Source: a bacterium
Lineage (GTDB): Bacteria > Margulisbacteria > Marinamargulisbacteria > JAAEMD01
Direction of reading: 5' to 3'
Assembly: GCA_024225875.1 (NCBI GenBank)
Contig: JAAEMD010000176.1
Location: 1-11,068, forward strand
DNA: 11,068 nt
Each line of letters starts with the position of its first letter. The first letter of the stretch is position 1. The notes under the pieces were generated by a model, which searched no databases, was not told the DNA's origin, and worked only from the letters and a program-made list of their open reading frames with translations. The position numbers were made by a program, and so were the translations under genes. Shown here piece by piece: positions 7,833-11,068 of this stretch.

Positions 7833-8968
7833 TAAATACTTCCTTTATCACTGCTCTTTTTTCTTATGGTAAACTTATTATTTGGAGTTTCCCATAAACG
7901 TAAACGATATATACTCTCATCAAAAACTTTGTCAGCTTCGTCATAAAGTATTTGAATAAGATATTCACCTGTACTGGGGTGCTGTTTAAAAAAAGAAAGG
8001 TCGCTCAAATTTATATACTGCCACCCTTTAATAAATTCCTTAAACTTACTTGATAATTCATTAAAAATCATCTTATTATCAACCTGTTCTGCCTCAATAC
8101 TGACAGAACATTCAATTCTAAATTCATGGCCATGAAAACGATGACAGGGCCCGTATTTCAACCTGTTCTGTTCATAAGATAAATTTGGGCTGCTCAATTT
8201 ATGGGCAGCAAAAAAAGCATCTTTAATACCCACTCCGTATTTACCAGGACCGGAAGATTCCAAAATATAGTCATCTGACACCAGTTTAATTCTCTTTAAT
8301 GGCAGCTCTTTTGAGACTTTATCCCAACAGTATTCAATTAAAAATAAAACATCCAGAGTATCTTTAGCTGAGATAAAAGAATAAAGTCTTTCTCTGAGTT
8401 CAGATATAGATTTCTGAACAATATGATCAGGTATAACTATACCCAGGCCTTCATCAAATGATGTTGTTTCAAATGTAAACCTGATTTTTATGGATAGAAA
8501 ACTCATTATCTGTGGAATATGCAAAGAAAACCAGTAATGGCTTTCAATTCGTCCATCAGAATAGCAGGTAGCTTCTTTTTCTGCTGACTCTCTCACATGA
8601 CAGGCTGCTGCAGATATATTTGCACCAGAATAAATATTATCTGCCTCATAAAACATATGATGTGCAATATTTTCTGTTGCAGGCACATGTTTTTCAAAGT
8701 AAGCAATATCTTTATTTAAATAATGGTGATCATAGTGACTGATTATTTGTTTCTGGATAACTTTTTTTAGACTGGCTAACTCCATAATCATACCTGTGTT
8801 ATTATCTATAGGTCCCTCAAAAACAAAGTAGACCTCAAAATTATGGCCATGACCAGGCTCATCACCACCACCATAACCATAATAGTTATTATTTTTTTCT
8901 AACGACCATAAATTATTTGTACACCTGTGTGCTGCAGCAAAATTAAATTTTCTATTTATTGCCAGCAT
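7832..8968 (-). CDS. Multidomain 6-pyruvoyltetrahydropterin synthase/QueD-like protein
   Basis: The product is 378 residues; ordinary PTPS/QueD proteins have about 120-150. Unit 1 (about 1-135) has FAAAH (H14) and GHGHNF (H40, H42) as zinc ligands, DHHYLN (80-85) with the Asp-His pair, PATEN (96-100) and pterin-anchor E127, but no Cys before GHGH, where GGGDEP (33-38) stands. Unit 3 (about 246-370) has AAHKL (H256), CHRFHGH (275-281) with C275 at the QueD catalytic position and zinc ligands H279/H281, and WETP with E360, but NLSDLSFF replaces the DHxxLN pair. Residues about 138-240 resemble a further degenerate T-fold without zinc histidines (GIVIPDHIVQKSISEL, then LIEYCWDKV and RIKLVSD). PTPS enzymes act on 7,8-dihydroneopterin triphosphate. 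With folE upstream (15 nt away) and folB overlapping, a pterin role is clear; PTPS-II, PTPS-III or carboxy-tetrahydropterin synthase activity cannot be decided. Confidence 0.82.
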   Translation of the reverse strand: MLAINRKFNFAAAHRCTNNLWSLEKNNNYYGYGGGDEPGHGHNFEVYFVFEGPIDNNTGMIMELASLKKVIQKQIISHYDHHYLNKDIAYFEKHVPATENIAHHMFYEADNIYSGANISAAACHVRESAEKEATCYSDGRIESHYWFSLHIPQIMSFLSIKIRFTFETTSFDEGLGIVIPDHIVQKSISELRERLYSFISAKDTLDVLFLIEYCWDKVSKELPLKRIKLVSDDYILESSGPGKYGVGIKDAFFAAHKLSSPNLSYEQNRLKYGPCHRFHGHEFRIECSVSIEAEQVDNKMIFNELSSKFKEFIKGWQYINLSDLSFFKQHPSTGEYLIQILYDEADKVFDESIYRLRLWETPNNKFTIRKKSSDKGSI

Positions 8969-8983
8969 AATTCTAAAAACACC

Positions 8984-9535
8984 CTAATTCCTTATCAAAC
9001 TTAAAAACTCTGCCCTTGTCGCCTGATCATCACGAAAAGATCCCAGCATACAGGACGTCTTCATCATTGAGTTCTGTTTCTGGACACCTCTCATCATTGT
9101 ACACAGATGCCTTGCCTCTATGACAACTCCCACGCCTTCTGCCCCGGTTTTACTTAAAACTGCATTTGCTATCTGCATAGTCAGGTTTTCCTGTACCTGC
9201 AGCCTTCGTGCAAAAACATCAACCATCCTGGCAATTTTTGATAAACCAATTATTTTTCCTTTAGGGATATATGCTACATGACACTTCCCGAAAAAAGGCA
9301 GAAAATGATGTTCACATAACGAATACAGCTCTATATCCTGTACTATTACCATTTCGTCCATATCAGAATCAAAAACAGCACCATTTAATACATTTTCAAT
9401 ATTCTCCTCATACCCACGGGTTAAAAACTTTACCGCTTCTGCTGCTCTGGCAGGTGTACGTACCAGACCCTCTCTATTTATATCCTCACCAATATTTTCT
9501 ATTATTTGTTTATATAAACCTTCTAGTTCCTGCAT
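8984..9535 (-). CDS. folE: GTP cyclohydrolase I (FolE, type IA)
   Basis: The product is 183 residues from ATG 9535. A TTG three bases upstream is a less likely start, because the GGAGGG ribosome binding site sits 7 nt before the ATG but only 4 nt before the TTG. It catalyses GTP to 7,8-dihydroneopterin triphosphate plus formate in the cytosol. CEHHFLPFFGKCHVAYIP (from residue 74) gives zinc ligands C74 and H77 with catalytic H76; ARHLCTMMRGVQK gives C145 as third zinc ligand; REGLVRTPARAA near the N-terminus and GLSKIARMVDVFARRLQVQENLT are classical FolE segments. The type IA length is slightly short because the N-terminal extension is trimmed. It is first in the operon with the PTPS-like gene and folB. 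Only about 58 bp separate its start from the end of an inserted IS4-family element, so its original upstream region may have been displaced. Confidence 0.95.
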   Translation of the reverse strand: MQELEGLYKQIIENIGEDINREGLVRTPARAAEAVKFLTRGYEENIENVLNGAVFDSDMDEMVIVQDIELYSLCEHHFLPFFGKCHVAYIPKGKIIGLSKIARMVDVFARRLQVQENLTMQIANAVLSKTGAEGVGVVIEARHLCTMMRGVQKQNSMMKTSCMLGSFRDDQATRAEFLSLIRN

Positions 9536-9542
9536 CAATAAA

Positions 9543-9548
9543 CCCTCC
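9543..9548 (-). promoter_or_regulatory. Ribosome binding site of folE
   Basis: GGAGGG on the minus strand is a near-perfect anti-Shine-Dalgarno match. It is 7 nt upstream of ATG 9535 and decides that start over TTG 9538. Confidence 0.75.
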
Positions 9549-9592
9549 GCAAAACTGCTGATAATCTATAAATAGATATTTAGAAAATATAC

Positions 9593-9612
9593 ACTAGTGT
9601 CCGGTCTTTTTT
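9593..9612 (+). repeat. Left terminal inverted repeat of the IS4-family element
   Basis: Twenty bases starting ACTAGTGTCCGGTC and ending in six T are the exact reverse complement of 10915-10934. The next bases diverge (GAAG on this side). Confidence 0.88.
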
Positions 9613-9642
9613 GAAGAGCCAGGCAAAGCTTAGCTTCAAAAA
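9608..9642 (+). repeat. Stem-loop at the left IS tip
   Basis: TTTTTGAAG (9608-9616) pairs with CTTCAAAAA (9634-9642), a 9-bp stem around a 17-nt loop, immediately inside the left inverted repeat. A fold-back at this place could limit transcription entering the element from outside, or act as a weak bidirectional terminator. This is inference from structure only. Confidence 0.4.
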
Positions 9643-9647
9643 TAAAA

Positions 9648-9675
9648 TTGGAGATAAAATTTTAAGGATTAAAAT
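9648..9675 (+). promoter_or_regulatory. Candidate transposase promoter
   Basis: TTGGAG (9648-9653) and TAAAAT (9670-9675) are separated by 16 bp, with five of six -10 positions matching. It would start transcription near 9682, just before the hairpin that covers the ribosome binding site. Confidence 0.35.
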
Positions 9676-9691
9676 ATAGAAATAAAAAAAT

Positions 9692-9736
9692 CCTCCGGTG
9701 TAGAATAGTTTTGCTGAAAAACTAAAAACCAGGAGG
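9692..9736 (+). promoter_or_regulatory. Hairpin sequestering the transposase ribosome binding site
   Basis: CCTCC (9692-9696) pairs with the Shine-Dalgarno GGAGG (9732-9736). The next GG (9697-9698) can pair with CC (9729-9730) across a one-base bulge. An upper stem TAGTTTT (9706-9712)/AAAACTA (9718-9724) closes a 5-nt loop. Folding would hide the ribosome binding site of the transposase. RNA structures limiting transposase translation are known for other elements such as IS10 and IS50; here it is read from complementarity alone. Confidence 0.5.
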
Positions 9737-9744
9737 CCAAAACA

Positions 9745-10911
9745 ATGAAACATTATCCAACCATATTTCGTCAACTACTAGATTTAATACCGCGATATAA
9801 ATTTGACACTTTTGTAAACCGATACAAGGGAGACTTTAAATCTCATAAGCTGAGTTGCTGGAATCAATTCACAGCTATTTTATATGGGCAAATAAGACAT
9901 TTAGATACTATACGTGGGATCGAAACAGGATTAGAAACCCATCGAAACAAACTCTATCACCTTGGGTCTAGCCCAATAAAACGCTCAACTTTTTCAGATG
10001 CTAACAATAAGCGTAATTATCATATTTATGAAAGTTTATTTTATGAGCTATTAGCCAAATGTCAAAAATTGGCTCAAGGAACGTTTAAGTTCAATAATCC
10101 TATCAAAAGCATGGATGCAACGGTTATTAATTTATGTCATAGCCTTTTTCCCTGGGCAAAATATAGAACAGCAAAAGGTGCAATTAAACTTCATGTATTG
10201 TTTGCCAATGAATCATATTTGCCAGATGCCATTATTCTTACAGATGGAAATGTTAATGACGGCAAGGTGGCAAAGGCTTTTACTATTAGATCGGACAGCA
10301 TATATGTGTTCGATAGGGCTTACCACGATTTTAAATGGTATGCAGACATCAATGCCAGGGGTGCAAAATTTGTTGCCAGAGCTAAAAGTGACATGAGTTA
10401 TTCGGTGATCGGACAGCATAATATTGATCCTGAAAGTGATGTTATTTCAGATGAAGATATCATTGTTCCCTGGCGTCATAAGCCCCAGGAAAGTTTGAAA
10501 CCAAAATATCCGGATCCGTTGAGATTAGTGACGTTCAAATGCCCTGAAACAGGAATGATTTATCGCTTTATTACGAATATTATTGATTTTGAGTCGGAAA
10601 CTATTGCTTTGATTTACAAACAACGCTGGCAGATAGAGCTCTTTTTCAAATGGATTAAACAAAATTTAAAGATTAAATCGTTTATTGGCACTTCAAAAAA
10701 TGCGGTGTTTACTCAAATTTGGATTGCTATGATTGCTTATCTACTCATTTGGTATATCAAGCATCAGTCACGATTTAGATACAGCCTTTTGAAGTTAACC
10801 AGAATTATTAATGAAGCACTTTTTGAAAAAATCTCTTTTTTCGATGTCCTGGGACTCAAATCCCCTTCTCTTTTAAAAAAAACGTGTCAATTAGCTCTTG
10901 ATTTCCCTTAG
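9745..10911 (+). CDS. IS4-family DDE transposase (DUF4372 N-terminal type)
   Basis: The product is 388 residues; ATG 9745 follows AGGAGG by 8 nt. The N-terminus (HYPTIFRQLLDLIPRYKFD...YKGDFKSHKLSCWNQF) is the DUF4372-like domain common in this IS4 branch, with RSTFSDANNKR at 80-90. Catalytic residues are D124 (SMDATVI), D190 (VFDRAYHDF) and E298 in YKQRWQIELFFKWIK, where Y291-R294-E298-K305 has the exact IS4 YREK spacing. The frame is uninterrupted and ends just inside the right inverted repeat. It cuts and rejoins the IS ends during transposition. Its length is normal for the family, and nothing suggests inactivation. Confidence 0.95.
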   Translation: MKHYPTIFRQLLDLIPRYKFDTFVNRYKGDFKSHKLSCWNQFTAILYGQIRHLDTIRGIETGLETHRNKLYHLGSSPIKRSTFSDANNKRNYHIYESLFYELLAKCQKLAQGTFKFNNPIKSMDATVINLCHSLFPWAKYRTAKGAIKLHVLFANESYLPDAIILTDGNVNDGKVAKAFTIRSDSIYVFDRAYHDFKWYADINARGAKFVARAKSDMSYSVIGQHNIDPESDVISDEDIIVPWRHKPQESLKPKYPDPLRLVTFKCPETGMIYRFITNIIDFESETIALIYKQRWQIELFFKWIKQNLKIKSFIGTSKNAVFTQIWIAMIAYLLIWYIKHQSRFRYSLLKLTRIINEALFEKISFFDVLGLKSPSLLKKTCQLALDFP

Positions 10912-10914
10912 CTA

Positions 10915-10934
10915 AAAAAAGACCGGACACTAGT
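10915..10934 (+). repeat. Right terminal inverted repeat of the IS4-family element
   Basis: Reverse complement of 9593-9612, 20 of 20 positions, starting 4 bases after the transposase stop codon. Confidence 0.88.
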
Positions 10935-11068
10935 ACACTGTGACATTATTTTTTGATATTCTTATAGAAGCGCAAAAGTTTTTCTCTAGCGTCATGTTTT
11001 GTAAATTGCCAGGATATCAATGTTTTTTTAGCGCAGCGCGCCTTCGTCCATGCATAAACCTCTTTGGC
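10934..11068 (-). mobile_element. 3' end of an IS630-family element (partial)
   Basis: The transposase C-terminus below is followed by only 11-12 bp before the IS4-family end. IS630 elements target TA, and a TA at 10934-10935 followed by CACTGTGACA would suit a terminal repeat. The rest of the element lies beyond the window, so whether it is intact cannot be judged. Confidence 0.6.
10946..11068 (-). CDS. IS630-family transposase, C-terminal fragment (runs off window)
   Basis: Reading the minus strand from the window edge gives 40 codons ending at TAA 10946-10948. The segment AWTKARCAKKTLISWQFTK followed by HDAREKLLRFY is the typical IS630 C-terminal pattern (AW...R......W.FT..DAR.KL.RLY). 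The catalytic DDE part would be upstream, outside the window. Its stop lies 12-16 bp from the IS4-family element, so the two insertion sequences abut. Confidence 0.75.
   Translation of the reverse strand, partial: AKEVYAWTKARCAKKTLISWQFTKHDAREKLLRFYKNIKK

Larger units (their letters stand above)
9593..10934 (+). mobile_element. IS4-family insertion sequence, apparently intact
   Basis: A 388-codon transposase gene is bracketed by 20-bp perfect inverted repeats beginning ACTAGTGTCCGGTC. Because the tips contain the palindrome ACTAGT, the exact ends are ambiguous. Ends at 9594/10933 give a flanking TACA duplication (9590-9593 and 10934-10937), while ends at 9598/10929 give CTAG. Both ends, the promoter, the ribosome binding site and an uninterrupted DDE transposase are present, so it is potentially active. 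It sits between folE and an IS630-type remnant. Confidence 0.88.

Noticed and set aside
9271..9561. 96-codon open frame on the plus strand
   Set aside because: It is antisense to folE, whose motifs are unmistakable; His/Pro-rich composition is typical of a shadow frame.
9580..9774. 64-codon hydrophobic minus-strand frame across the left IS end
   Set aside because: It spans the inverted repeat and the transposase leader; hydrophobicity follows from the A-rich complement, with no ribosome binding site.
10115..10396. 93-codon plus-strand frame inside the transposase gene
   Set aside because: Out-of-frame shadow; no programmed frameshift signal is needed because the transposase is in one complete frame.

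Overview
This window is AT-rich DNA from a diderm (Gram-negative) bacterium. The evidence for an outer membrane is a protein with a signal peptide and an omptin-type beta-barrel. The lineage cannot be fixed from sequence alone. Bacterial start sites, tight operon spacing and two insertion-sequence families argue for a bacterial chromosome with some accessory character.

Layout: (1) 1-228 holds a possible 3' end of a membrane-protein gene and a short leader. (2) 229-1725 (+) encodes an omptin-like outer-membrane protease with all four catalytic residues, fused to an extra C-terminal beta-rich segment. (3) 1765-1868 is a heptamer/octamer tandem repeat that resolves into two 52-bp copies. (4) 1955-5041 (-) encodes a 1028-residue Snf2-family ATPase with a complete C-terminal motor and a long unrecognised N-terminal half. 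(5) A 307-bp AT-rich divergent intergenic region follows. (6) 5349-7444 (+) is a two-gene unit: a ParB-N-like protein, then a radical SAM protein of the spore-photoproduct-lyase-like (SPL/COG1533) family. (7) 7473-9535 (-) is a compact pterin operon transcribed folE, then a multidomain PTPS/QueD-like protein, then folB. It converges on the radical SAM gene. (8) 9593-10934 is an apparently intact IS4-family insertion sequence whose end lies about 58 bp upstream of folE. (9) 10934-11068 is the 3' end of an IS630-family transposase running off the window.

How the genes may work together: FolE makes 7,8-dihydroneopterin triphosphate from GTP. The PTPS-like protein and FolB would act on it or on its dephosphorylated product, giving 6-hydroxymethyl-dihydropterin or a related pterin. 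No queC/queE or folK/folP is in the window, so a queuosine role is not favoured and the end product is open. The ParB-like/SPL-like pair, divergent from a Snf2 motor, looks like a DNA-directed module. That is inference from domain content and position.

The most unusual points are the multidomain PTPS protein, in which one PTPS unit keeps the Asp-His pair but not the Cys and the other keeps the Cys but not the Asp-His pair; the omptin fusion; and the ParB-like/SPL-like/Snf2 neighbourhood.
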